A stretch of 64,000 bases of DNA from contig NZ_JASJOU010000021.1 of assembly GCF_030068605.1 (NCBI RefSeq), forward strand, positions 102,137 through 166,136, in the 5' to 3' direction. Shown one piece after another: positions 9,771 through 18,638 of the stretch. The DNA is from Xanthocytophaga agilis. Lineage in GTDB: Bacteria > Bacteroidota > Bacteroidia > Cytophagales > 172606-1. A model generated the notes under the pieces. The model saw nothing but the letters and a program-made list of their open reading frames with translations. It searched no databases and had not been told where the DNA came from. Each line of letters starts with the position of its first letter. Positions within the stretch are counted from its first letter, which is position 1. Made by a program: the position numbers and the translations under genes.

Positions 9771-10242
9771 TTTCTTTTGTAATCATTTTTATATGTATAT
9801 TCCACAAAAAATAGTATAATGTACAGATTTAATAATAACAAAAGTGGATTTGGCTAAGTTCTCTTTTTTATTCTAGTCAAATTTTTACAACAAAAATGAA
9901 ACACATGTATAAGTGGAAGATTAGTTCACTCTTTAGTCATGAGTGGATATCTGACTTATGACCATAGCAATAGAAAATAGATGTAAAAAATAATAACATA
10001 TATATGTAATAATATCATTCGTTTTGTAATTTATGTTATGTTAAGTAGAAAACGATAAGATAAAAATGTCGATGTTTCAGAATCATTTCTCAGTTCCTTT
10101 AAAAACTGCATGGGTGAAATATATCTTGTCAATCCACTTATCAAGTCGTCAGAGGACACTTTGAATATATAGCTGGAAAATGGGCGAAAGCGTATAAATG
10201 CAGCAATTAGAATGGAGACTGCAAATTATTAGATTGTAATTG
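9771..10242. other. AT-rich intergenic stretch, nothing recognised
   Basis: About 470 bp between the starts of the glycosylase gene and the end of the AraC gene. A short frame on the minus strand at 10149-10346 overlaps the AraC gene and looks like chance. No hairpin stands out. Confidence 0.35.
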
Positions 10243-11106
10243 TTAAAATTGGCGATTTGCTTTGTATTCTCCAGGCGTTTGACAGGTATTTTTTTTAAAT
10301 ATCCGGTAGAAATACGAGATAGTTTCAAATCCGGTCTCAGCAGCAATTTCAGAAAAGGGAAAATCTGTAGTTATAAGTAGAAACTGCGCTCTTTCAATAC
10401 GTTTTTGCTGAATATATGACAAAGGTCTCTCACCTGTATACTGGTAAAACAATCTCGAGAAATAATCCGAATTAAGACTAACCCGTTCAGCCAGATCTTC
10501 TACTGTCAGTGGCAATTGCAGATGTGTCTGAATATAACGAATTGTCTGAAGAACCTTTGATGGTATGTTGGCTGCATTAACCGGTTGGTAATTTTCTAGT
10601 CCCAAAAAACGGGCCAGAAACTGCAAAAGAATCCCTTGTGTTTCGACATAGGCACATAATGGTAACAACTGATTCTTTTCCTGAAACCCCTTCAAAATAG
10701 GTTGTTTTTCGTATTCTTTCGGATTATCTGAACTTTGTAATCCCCGGTTTGGATTTAGCTTTAGTATTCGTTGAAAAAGGATATAATCTGTGTCAATGGC
10801 CGGAATCTTAAAAATTTTGCGGTTTGAGTCGAATAAAGATGTCCCATCAGCACTCTCTTCCATAAAATGCAAATAATACTGATTCAGATAGTTTGTACAA
10901 AAGTGATTACAAATTGTAAAGCTGGGAATCAAATACAAATACCCACTTTCAAGGGAATATTCCTTTGATGCATTAAAAACCGACCCTTCTCCCTGAACTA
11001 TCAGATACAATCTGTAAAATGGACTAATAACATTTTGGTAGTTCCAGCTTTTATTCAATTTGACATAATCTGCATTTAGTAAAGAAAAGTTCGATTTCAA
11101 GGTCAT
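10243..11106 (-). CDS. AraC family transcriptional regulator
   Basis: The 287-residue protein has an N-terminal cupin-like sensor half and a C-terminal double helix-turn-helix of the AraC/XylS type. Signature parts are LTVEDLAERVSLNSDYFSRLF and FPFSEIAAETGFETISYFYRIFKKNTCQTPGEYK at about residues 200-285. It is divergent from the GH29 gene, 309 bp away, so it probably controls fucoside or related glycan use in response to a sugar. The effector is inferred from context only. Confidence 0.85.
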   Translation of the reverse strand: MTLKSNFSLLNADYVKLNKSWNYQNVISPFYRLYLIVQGEGSVFNASKEYSLESGYLYLIPSFTICNHFCTNYLNQYYLHFMEESADGTSLFDSNRKIFKIPAIDTDYILFQRILKLNPNRGLQSSDNPKEYEKQPILKGFQEKNQLLPLCAYVETQGILLQFLARFLGLENYQPVNAANIPSKVLQTIRYIQTHLQLPLTVEDLAERVSLNSDYFSRLFYQYTGERPLSYIQQKRIERAQFLLITTDFPFSEIAAETGFETISYFYRIFKKNTCQTPGEYKANRQF

Positions 11107-11415
11107 TTGTAACAGAAAGACAGTTTTAGAAACAGACTCATGTTTAGTAAAGATAAGTAGAAAGTCGGATTTGTATATAGTAATGTCTTATTTGTATACC
11201 AGAAAGCACCAAACCCCATCTATCTTTGTGAGAGTAAGTTGTCCTATGTCCAATCTCAAACAATCCATAGGACGCACCTTTTGGTAAACTTGTCTTCTCC
11301 AACTGTCAGACCCTATGTCTGGTATGATCAAGAGAATACAGTATATATCATTATGTGAGAATAGTAGGACAGTAATTAAATAGTTTATATAGTTAAGAAG
11401 TTAATCATCTGGAAA
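11107..11415. promoter_or_regulatory. Divergent promoter region between AraC and GH29 genes
   Basis: This 309-bp gap holds the start regions of both genes. A TATCTTTG at 11221-11228 on the plus strand matches the Bacteroidota -7 element TAnnTTTG, but the nearest TTTG upstream (11191) is farther away than usual, so the call is weak. Confidence 0.35.
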
Positions 11416-13056
11416 ATGAAACGAAGAAGTGTCATTAAAAAACTGTCAGGAATAGTTCCCTTTATAGGAATGGCTCAGCCTCTTCAGGTTAAAGCAACGA
11501 ATCTATTGCAAAAAGATTCTATTGCGAAAGGACCTTTTAAACCAAATTGGGAGTCTCTGCAACAATACAAAGTACCCAAATGGTACACTGATGCAAAGTT
11601 TGGCATATGGGCTCACTGGGGTCCACAATGTCAACCAGAAGCTGGAGACTGGTATGCAAGAGAAATGTATATGGAAGGTACCTATAAATATAAATTTCAT
11701 CTGGAAAAATATGGACACCCTTCCAAGTTTGGATTCAAGGATGTAATTCATGAATGGAAAGCTGAAAATTGGGATCCTGAAGCGCTTATGAAGTTGTATA
11801 AACAAGCGGGAGCACAATACTTTGTTGCCCTGGCAAATCACCATGATAATCTGGATTTGTTTAAAAGTAAATATCAATCATGGAATTCACTAAAAGTTGG
11901 TCCAAAGAGAGATATCATTGGTGAATGGGAGAAGGCAGCCCGCAAAGCTGGCTTGTACTTTGGAGTCAGCGTCCATGCGGCCCATGCCTGGAGCTGGTTT
12001 GAAACGACACAGCGTTCCGATAAGTCCGGGCCTTATGCAGGAGTAGCCTATGATGGAAAGCTTTCGGCTGAAGAAGGAAAAGGAAAATGGTGGCAAGGAT
12101 TAGACCCTCAGGAATTATATGCCCAGAATCACCCTTTAAGTGTAAACAGTCTGGATAATGGTCAAATCCATAAGCAATGGAATTGGGGAAACGGAGTGTC
12201 TGTGCCGAATAAAGCATACTGTGAAAAATTCTTTCTGAGAACTATCGATCTGATTGATAACTATTCTCCGGATCTGGTTTATTTCGATGACACCGTTTTG
12301 CCTCTTTGGCCTATCAGTGACGCTGGGTTACGAATTGCCGCGCACCTATATAACAAAAGTATCCACGAAAAAGGATCTTTGCAGGCAGTTATCAACGGGA
12401 AGATCCTTGATGAAAAACAACGCCAGTGTATGGTTTGGGATATAGAACGAGGTCAGAGCAATACCATAGAGCGTTTTAGCTGGCAGACTGATACGTGTAT
12501 TGGAGGATGGCATTATGATAGATCTTTATATGAAAGGCATGGTTATAAAAGTGCCCGTACAGTTATCCATACATTAATAGATGTAGTTAGTAAAAATGGT
12601 AACCTTTTATTAAGTGTTCCTATTCGTGGAGACGGTACAATTGACTCAGATGAACGGGCAATAGTAGAAGAGATAGGGCAATGGATGCAGAAGAACAGTG
12701 AATCTATTTACCAAACTAAGCCTTGGAAGATTTTTGGAGAAGGACCAGCTATGGATCAGGCGGCGCCCCTCAATGCTCAGGGATTCAATGAGGGCAAAGG
12801 TAAACCTTTCACTAGTGAAGATGTCCGTTTTGCTATCAAAGGAGATATTCTCTATGCAACTCTTCTAGGCTGGCCTCAGACAGGAAAAGTCTCAATCAAA
12901 AGCCTTATACCCTCTGCATTCAGACAAATACAAAAAATCACCTTGATAGGTACAGGGGAAGAACTTGTATTTGAACAAAATCAGGATGGGACACATATAA
13001 CTTTTCCTGAATCAAAGCCTGATTTATCCTATGCGAATGTATTGAAGATAAGTTAA
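11416..13056 (+). CDS. Alpha-L-fucosidase-like glycoside hydrolase, family GH29
   Basis: The 546-residue protein starts with a likely twin-arginine export signal (KRRSVIKKLSG followed by a hydrophobic stretch). The GH29 barrel begins at PKWYTDAKFGIWAHWGPQ, and the region YSPDLVYFDDTVLPLWP holds the aspartate that acts as nucleophile in GH29. A C-terminal beta-sandwich follows from about residue 440. The enzyme would cleave alpha-L-fucose from glycans in the periplasm or outside the cell. The AraC gene is divergent; no SusC/D pair is nearby, so this is not a classical polysaccharide utilisation locus. The second acidic residue of the active site could not be assigned. Confidence 0.85.
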   Translation: MKRRSVIKKLSGIVPFIGMAQPLQVKATNLLQKDSIAKGPFKPNWESLQQYKVPKWYTDAKFGIWAHWGPQCQPEAGDWYAREMYMEGTYKYKFHLEKYGHPSKFGFKDVIHEWKAENWDPEALMKLYKQAGAQYFVALANHHDNLDLFKSKYQSWNSLKVGPKRDIIGEWEKAARKAGLYFGVSVHAAHAWSWFETTQRSDKSGPYAGVAYDGKLSAEEGKGKWWQGLDPQELYAQNHPLSVNSLDNGQIHKQWNWGNGVSVPNKAYCEKFFLRTIDLIDNYSPDLVYFDDTVLPLWPISDAGLRIAAHLYNKSIHEKGSLQAVINGKILDEKQRQCMVWDIERGQSNTIERFSWQTDTCIGGWHYDRSLYERHGYKSARTVIHTLIDVVSKNGNLLLSVPIRGDGTIDSDERAIVEEIGQWMQKNSESIYQTKPWKIFGEGPAMDQAAPLNAQGFNEGKGKPFTSEDVRFAIKGDILYATLLGWPQTGKVSIKSLIPSAFRQIQKITLIGTGEELVFEQNQDGTHITFPESKPDLSYANVLKIS

Positions 13057-13352
13057 CCGTGATTTAATCTTGTTATTTTCTGCTAGCAACAAAAATAGTT
13101 ACTGGACGAAAAGAACAAGGTTATCCAAACAGAAGAACCAGATTCTATACACTTTAGATCCATTTCAGACCCTGTTCAAGAGTTGAAAAAATAACTCGCT
13201 GGGTTTGAATACTTAGCTTCGGTATAAGTTATAAGGAACTTCGTTGATGGACTTGTTAGCTGCTAAACTACCAACTATATTTATCAGTTAAATGGCAAAA
13301 CATTTCACCACCATACTGGATAAATCACTTTAACCCAAATCTTCTCAAAGTC

Positions 13353-13856
13353 ATGAAACTAACACCTTTCAGAATTATTGTATCCCTTTTGATATTACTA
13401 TCTGCTTTTCAGGTGCAGGCACAGACTCCTGTAACCAGTGCAGCCGATCCCGAAAAATTATTTACCAGTTCTGACACCAGATTACACAAAAACAAACAGG
13501 TCGTCTATCATATAGTAAAAGACCTGTTGGAATGTAATCATTGGGAGCTTGCAGACAAATACATCGCAGAAGATTACATACAGCACAATCCGAATGCAGC
13601 TAATGGCAGAGAAGCAGTAGTGAAATTTTTCACCAACGTTTTAAAGGTGAAACCCTCTCCTATACCTGACAAAATGAAAAGTAAAGTAGTATCTGTGGTT
13701 GCAGAAGGAGATCTGGTAACTGTAGCCTTTGTTAAAGAAGAAAAGAATCCAAACGATCCTGGCAAGACCTACACCACTACCTGGTTTGACCAGTGGCGTA
13801 TAGTAAATGGCAAAGCGGTAGAGCATTGGGATGGGGCAACATTATTTGCCAAGTAA
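13353..13856 (+). CDS. Exported SnoaL-like (NTF2 fold) protein
   Basis: A signal peptide (residues 1-24, ending VQAQ) precedes a single SnoaL-like domain of about 130 residues: ELADKYIAEDYIQHNP near the middle, and KTYTTTWFDQWRIVNGKAVEHWD at the end. SnoaL-like proteins include polyketide cyclases and many small exported proteins of unknown activity. A conserved His follows the YIQ. No operon partner; the GH29 gene upstream is about 300 bp away. The activity is unknown. Confidence 0.75.
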   Translation: MKLTPFRIIVSLLILLSAFQVQAQTPVTSAADPEKLFTSSDTRLHKNKQVVYHIVKDLLECNHWELADKYIAEDYIQHNPNAANGREAVVKFFTNVLKVKPSPIPDKMKSKVVSVVAEGDLVTVAFVKEEKNPNDPGKTYTTTWFDQWRIVNGKAVEHWDGATLFAK

Positions 13857-14068
13857 AACATAAGTTAGAACCAGAGAAAGCTATACATCTACAGTACAGC
13901 TATTTACTATTTAGCGAAAAAGTCTGTCTACATATACTTACTCTGTTTCTAATTGTGTTGGTAAGCACTCAGTAATATATGTTGATTATTCTTGAACAAT
14001 TCACATACCTTACTGATTACTTTCTCTTATCATTAGCTTGTTTTTATCCACTACCTTTCAAAACACTT

Positions 14069-16174
14069 TTAGAAAAATAATTCATTTTCACCAAGAAAGC
14101 TTCCTATCATACGTATCAGCTCGCTTCCAAAGTCTGTTGCCTTTAGCTGACCAAAATTTTTTATTTGTGATAACTGACTTAATGATCGGGGTAGTTTCTT
14201 GGAAATTTCTCGTAAAACTGAATCTGACAGTATAGTATATTCTGGTACATCTCGTTGTAATGCTATTTCTTTACGCCAACTAACCAATTGTTCATAAAGG
14301 ACAGGATTTGTAATTTCGACTTCCTTAGGCTGCGTTTTTTGTGCAGAGTTATGTGATACAGGTTGATAGGTAATAACTATCTGCTTTACTGCATCCAAAA
14401 TATTCTTAAAGGAGGATGCAGCTGGCAAGTGAGTAAATGCTGTTATCTTTTCATCCAGGGCAACCAATAAGTGATTCATAACCGGGTATATATCCAAAGA
14501 AAGGTCGTCCAGACTCTGGTCTGCATACATCTCATGAACTATTTGCCTTAACATAGTAACTTTTGCCAGGAAATACGCTGCTGCTTTTCGTAGGCGATTC
14601 AGAATAACTTCTGACTGCCAAATAGTAGCATAACTGGGATCAGCAAGTAGAATTGACAAATCCTGTTTGACAAATTTGTTAGCCACCTGTATAACCTCCT
14701 GATTTAGTGTTTTATTTGCATTTGTTGCTTTACTCTCAGAGAGATCATTTTCAATTAAAATACTTTGAAACAGTTTAAACGATTGGCTTATAAGCGAAAA
14801 ATCAAATAAGTCGATCAACTGTTGCTTGTCTGTTTCAGTGATAACTTTATCTAAAAAATCCATATCCGGCTTTTCATCCAGCGCTTTCTTCATAAAACGG
14901 ACAATGAGTGGATCACAGATTATATTCTGCTGCCGAACAGGATCTTTCAAAATGAGACCTTCCAAACTTCGGCAACGGCTAAGTGCCACATACGTTTGAC
15001 CATGAGCAAAGGCGGAATTGACATCGATGACTGCCTTTTCAAAGCTTAGCCCCTGACTTTTATGAATAGTAATAGCCCATGAAAGCCGTAAAGGAAACTG
15101 GGTAAATGAACCAGTATTAGACTCATTAATCTGACCTTCTGTTTCCGAGAGTGAATATTTCACATTGTGCCATATTTCCGGATTGACAATAAATTCTGAA
15201 CCATCATCCAGAAAAGTTATCCAGATACGTCCCTGCTCAATACGGGCAATACGACCAGACCGGCCATTATAATATTGCCTTTTTCCAGATGTGTCATTTT
15301 TGATGAACATAACATGAGCTCCTTCTTTGAGCACCAACTCCTCTTCCGCTGGATAAGCTTCTCTGGGAAAATCTCCTGTAATGACTGCCTTAAAAATGTG
15401 TGCTTCCCCTTCTAATTCTTCCAATCGCATCTGGTTAATATCACTTACCAGTTTATTGTGGGTAGAAAGAGTAATGTGGTCTTTTACCTGATCAGCATTG
15501 AGTGTAGCAGAATACCGAGTATTCAACACGGCGAGTAAATCGGTAGAAACATTCCCGCTTCGGATACTATTGAGAATTTCAATAAAGGCCGGATTATTTT
15601 GTCTATATACCTTGTCTAACTCAAAGGTTAAAAAAGGAGATTGTTTAAAAATACGGCTATTAAAAAAATAGGGACCTTCATAAAACGATGACAATACCGG
15701 CCAGTCATTCTGGTAAACAGGTGGTAACTGATAGGGATCTCCTATCATTAACAGCTGAACACCACCAAAGGGTCTGGTAGAGCCTCTCACCTGACAAAGG
15801 ACAGAGTGTATATAATCCAGTATATCCGCTCTGACCATACTTATTTCATCAATGATAAGCAAGTCCAGACATTTCAATAACTTTGCCTTTTCCTGATTAA
15901 TCTGTTTGATTGAAGTTGTAGTAAAGGCTTTTTCCTGATTGGAAGGCAGTAACGGACCAAAAGGAACTTGAAAGAAGGAATGTAATGTTACCCCACCTGC
16001 ATTAATAGCTGCAATAGCAGTCGGTGCGACAACTGCCATACTTTTTGATACATTTGCCCGGATGTGATGTAGAAAAGTAGTTTTGCCACTACCAGCCTTA
16101 CCCGTTAGGAAAATAGGTTGGTCTGTATTTTCAATAAATCTGAGAATAAGTTCATGAATCTGATCTAATATCAT
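14069..16174 (-). CDS. Pif1-like AAA helicase with C-terminal HRDC-like domain
   Basis: The 701-residue protein has an N-terminal SF1 helicase core: Walker A GKAGSGKTT at about residues 25-33, Walker B LLIIDEISMV near 105-114, and the helicase motif with LSWAITIHKSQGLSF and YVALSRC around 355-390. The last 80 residues (LVSWRKEIALQRDVPEYTI ... SQIKNFG) match an HRDC fold as found in RecQ helicases. Pif1-family enzymes unwind DNA 5'-3' and resolve G-quadruplexes and stalled forks. The fusion is common in Bacteroidota. The middle part (residues 450-600) is helical and not recognised. Confidence 0.85.
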   Translation of the reverse strand: MILDQIHELILRFIENTDQPIFLTGKAGSGKTTFLHHIRANVSKSMAVVAPTAIAAINAGGVTLHSFFQVPFGPLLPSNQEKAFTTTSIKQINQEKAKLLKCLDLLIIDEISMVRADILDYIHSVLCQVRGSTRPFGGVQLLMIGDPYQLPPVYQNDWPVLSSFYEGPYFFNSRIFKQSPFLTFELDKVYRQNNPAFIEILNSIRSGNVSTDLLAVLNTRYSATLNADQVKDHITLSTHNKLVSDINQMRLEELEGEAHIFKAVITGDFPREAYPAEEELVLKEGAHVMFIKNDTSGKRQYYNGRSGRIARIEQGRIWITFLDDGSEFIVNPEIWHNVKYSLSETEGQINESNTGSFTQFPLRLSWAITIHKSQGLSFEKAVIDVNSAFAHGQTYVALSRCRSLEGLILKDPVRQQNIICDPLIVRFMKKALDEKPDMDFLDKVITETDKQQLIDLFDFSLISQSFKLFQSILIENDLSESKATNANKTLNQEVIQVANKFVKQDLSILLADPSYATIWQSEVILNRLRKAAAYFLAKVTMLRQIVHEMYADQSLDDLSLDIYPVMNHLLVALDEKITAFTHLPAASSFKNILDAVKQIVITYQPVSHNSAQKTQPKEVEITNPVLYEQLVSWRKEIALQRDVPEYTILSDSVLREISKKLPRSLSQLSQIKNFGQLKATDFGSELIRMIGSFLGENELFF

Positions 16175-16538
16175 AGCTGTAGATATTCAAAGAAGTTGCC
16201 TTGTACAATTTTAAATAGGCTGTCACAACCCAACATATCCCTTTGTCTCCTTTATGAAATAATGTAGACAATCTCTTAATTGTATGTATTTTATCGTTTT
16301 GTCTGCTTGTATATCTTCCATCCTGGTAGGAGACTACCTAACCAACCGCGAAATAAGCTCATTTAATTTTTAGTTTCATTTTATTTAAGCAATATTCCTT
16401 TGTAACAAACATTTCATTTTGGGGAATGCAATTGTTCCATAAGAAATTCTTGAATATATTGAAATTGTTTAGACTGCTTTTATAAAGCAGTGAAGGTATA
16501 TTTTAGTAGTTATTTTTTAGTTAATCAGCTAGCAACCA
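16175..16538. other. Divergent intergenic region, nothing recognised
   Basis: About 360 AT-rich bp between the helicase start and a GTG-start gene. Both promoters must be here but no clear TTTG/TAnnTTTG pair was found. Confidence 0.3.
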
Positions 16539-17162
16539 GTGAAACAGGAAATCATAAACCGTATACAACAATTGGGAGGGAATACGGAAAGAGTAAAAGG
16601 TCATTCATTAAAGGACGATATTTTGTCAATTACTTTTAACACTGTTCTATACCAACGACCCATAGATACTCCATGGCAAAAGGCAGAAGAAACTGAGCCT
16701 ATTATAGGAATTGGAAGCTACATAAATGCAAACCAGGAACTTTTTCAGCAGAATAAGCAAGCTTTTTATGATAAGATAATCGATCACTACTATCGTATTA
16801 TACAGGAAGGACATGGGCAGGCGTTCTGGAGCCCGCAATTATTTACCCCATTTAGAGAAGGTACGGATGATTTCACTGAATGGAATGATTGGTTTCAGGA
16901 AGAGGAAATAGATCTAAGTGAAGTTGTAAAGCTTACAAATGTTTCAGAACCCGATTTTATAGCCTTACTACATAGTTATGGTTTTCCTGATAGCTATTAT
17001 ATCTGCCTGTCAGACCCTGATCCGGAAAATCCTACCTTGTTTGGAACAGATCATGAAGTTTTCTTTTCAGAAGTAACAAATGAAGGTAGTCTTGAGGATT
17101 TTTTAAATGCTTGCCTTACCAAAGAAGAGTTAATAGAACTGATAAGAAAACGCATGGAATAG
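16539..17162 (+). CDS. SMI1/KNR4 (SUKH)-like protein, start GTG
   Basis: The 207-residue acidic protein begins with GTG at 16539. Its C-terminal part (PDLIALL-like stretch, then GTDHEVFFSEVTNEGSLEDF) has the look of SUKH/SMI1-KNR4 proteins, which often serve as immunity proteins against contact-dependent toxins. No toxin gene is beside it. The next gene, 113 bp downstream on the same strand, also looks SUKH-related. The family call is by resemblance only. Confidence 0.5.
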   Translation: MKQEIINRIQQLGGNTERVKGHSLKDDILSITFNTVLYQRPIDTPWQKAEETEPIIGIGSYINANQELFQQNKQAFYDKIIDHYYRIIQEGHGQAFWSPQLFTPFREGTDDFTEWNDWFQEEEIDLSEVVKLTNVSEPDFIALLHSYGFPDSYYICLSDPDPENPTLFGTDHEVFFSEVTNEGSLEDFLNACLTKEELIELIRKRME

Positions 17163-17274
17163 CAATTTTATTTTTCTATAGTGAAGAAACTACCAAGAAA
17201 ACAATATAGATACACCCACTCATGCAAAAGAACTCTTAGTAATGAATTACAATACTAAATAACCAGCCATAGGG

Positions 17275-17994
17275 ATGATAGTTGTACCCGACTTAGTAAA
17301 GAGATTTTTAGAAGAGCCAGTTCTGGCGGAAAGCATGTGTCTTCCTCAAAACTATCCTAAACCGGATACGTTTGAGTGTTTTCAGGCAGGCTACAGGTAT
17401 GATACTATCACACATAAGAGTTTAGTAGGAACTAATGAGGGGGATTTTAACAAGAACTGGTATGTAATCTGTTCCAACTACTTTGATGACCCTTTTTATG
17501 TGGACTTTTCAGAGAATGACAAGGAATTTCCGGTATATTTTTCATGGCATGGAGCCGGTAACTGGATGCCTGTAAAAGTAGCAGAAACATTATCAGAATT
17601 TTCTAATTTCCTGACAATCATCAAGAATATAGAAGCTGACTCACAACAAGCAGTAAAATATCTTGAAGAACATAGTGATCTTACCAATGAATTCTGGAAG
17701 GAGGTCTATGTGGAATATCTGGAAAAAGCTGAGGAACCTATTAATGAACTGCAAATAACAGACAAATCTGAATGGATTAAAGGAAAGGTCATTATCACAG
17801 ACATTGGAAAAGATAAACTGAAGTTAATTCAATTCATCAAGGATCAATTGAACCTAACACCTCAACAGGCATTAGTCGTAAGTAAACAGGGAGAAATCGA
17901 ATACAAAGAAGGGTATTTGGCCCACTTGAAACACATAGTTAACCAATTAAAGGCAATGGGTGCTACTGCTATATTCAGGCCCGACCCAGTTTAA
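17275..17994 (+). CDS. SMI1/KNR4 (SUKH)-like protein with L7/L12-like C-terminal domain
   Basis: The first 150 residues carry a SUKH-type fold (NKNWYVICSNYFDDPFYVDF, FPVYFSWHGAG, LSEFSNFLTII), as in cytoplasmic immunity and regulatory proteins. After an acidic linker, residues 165-239 (LKLIQFIKDQLNLTPQQALV ... LKHIVNQLKAMGATAIF) resemble the C-terminal domain of ribosomal protein L7/L12, the part that binds translation factors. The fusion suggests an effect on translation or a toxin that targets it; this is inference. It follows another SUKH-like gene, 112 bp apart. Confidence 0.6.
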   Translation: MIVVPDLVKRFLEEPVLAESMCLPQNYPKPDTFECFQAGYRYDTITHKSLVGTNEGDFNKNWYVICSNYFDDPFYVDFSENDKEFPVYFSWHGAGNWMPVKVAETLSEFSNFLTIIKNIEADSQQAVKYLEEHSDLTNEFWKEVYVEYLEKAEEPINELQITDKSEWIKGKVIITDIGKDKLKLIQFIKDQLNLTPQQALVVSKQGEIEYKEGYLAHLKHIVNQLKAMGATAIFRPDPV

Positions 17995-18638
17995 TGAGGC
18001 ATTGGTTTTATACTCAGACTTCGTGTAAATGTGTGAAGTTAGTCAATATCTAACTTTGTATCAGGAGAAGTTTTTCTGGTAGTGGCAAAATGATCTGAAA
18101 GATATAAGAGGCCAAGACTGGCCTCTTATATGCTACGAGTCCTTGTTATTATCAACGTTTATTCCACAACACGCTTTGTGGCAAAACCAGTCTTTGTCTG
18201 TTACGCATTTTTGCAATTGCAGGCTGAATGAAAACCTACAATTGCAAACTCATGTAAACAACTTTAGAGAACTAAAATTACTAGGTCGCAAAGTAGAAAG
18301 TTAAAGTCATACCAGATGGCTGATAGGTCAGACAAAAAAGTGGACATATAACTAAAAGTGGACTATTGAGACAAAGATGAGTGTCATTACCTGCTAGCTA
18401 TTTTTCTAAATACACTATAATCCTTTACTGTATCTTCAATCAAACAATTTTGTAGAAATAGAAGTCATCTTTGGTATGAACTCATAATTAATCCCAGATA
18501 GAACTTTATTAGCAGTTATAAATAAATGATGAACTTTACTACTGCTATTTTGGGTTTACCAAAAAACAACCAATATATTTCTTCTTTAGCTACTGTTTTA
18601 AAATTTTAGCAGTAGATTTGCAGTTTCGAAAAAAGACC
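17995..18638. other. Intergenic region before purL
   Basis: About 640 bp. It holds a strong hairpin (18102-18131) after the SUKH pair. TAGATTTG at 18613-18620 matches the Bacteroidota -7 element and lies 19 bp before the purL start codon, a possible purL promoter; no good -33 partner was found. Nothing coding is seen. Confidence 0.35.
18102..18131. terminator. Hairpin terminator after the SUKH-like pair
   Basis: A perfect 13-bp stem (ATATAAGAGGCCA with its complement) with a 4-base loop AGAC. It lies 108 bp after the stop of the second SUKH-like gene. No long T-tract follows, so it may act as a mRNA end or be a weak terminator. Confidence 0.5.

Noticed and set aside
13057..13352. Possible relic gene with in-frame stops between the GH29 and SnoaL-like genes
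   Set aside because: A frame with protein-like stretches is visible, but it has three stops in 60 codons and no recognisable motif.
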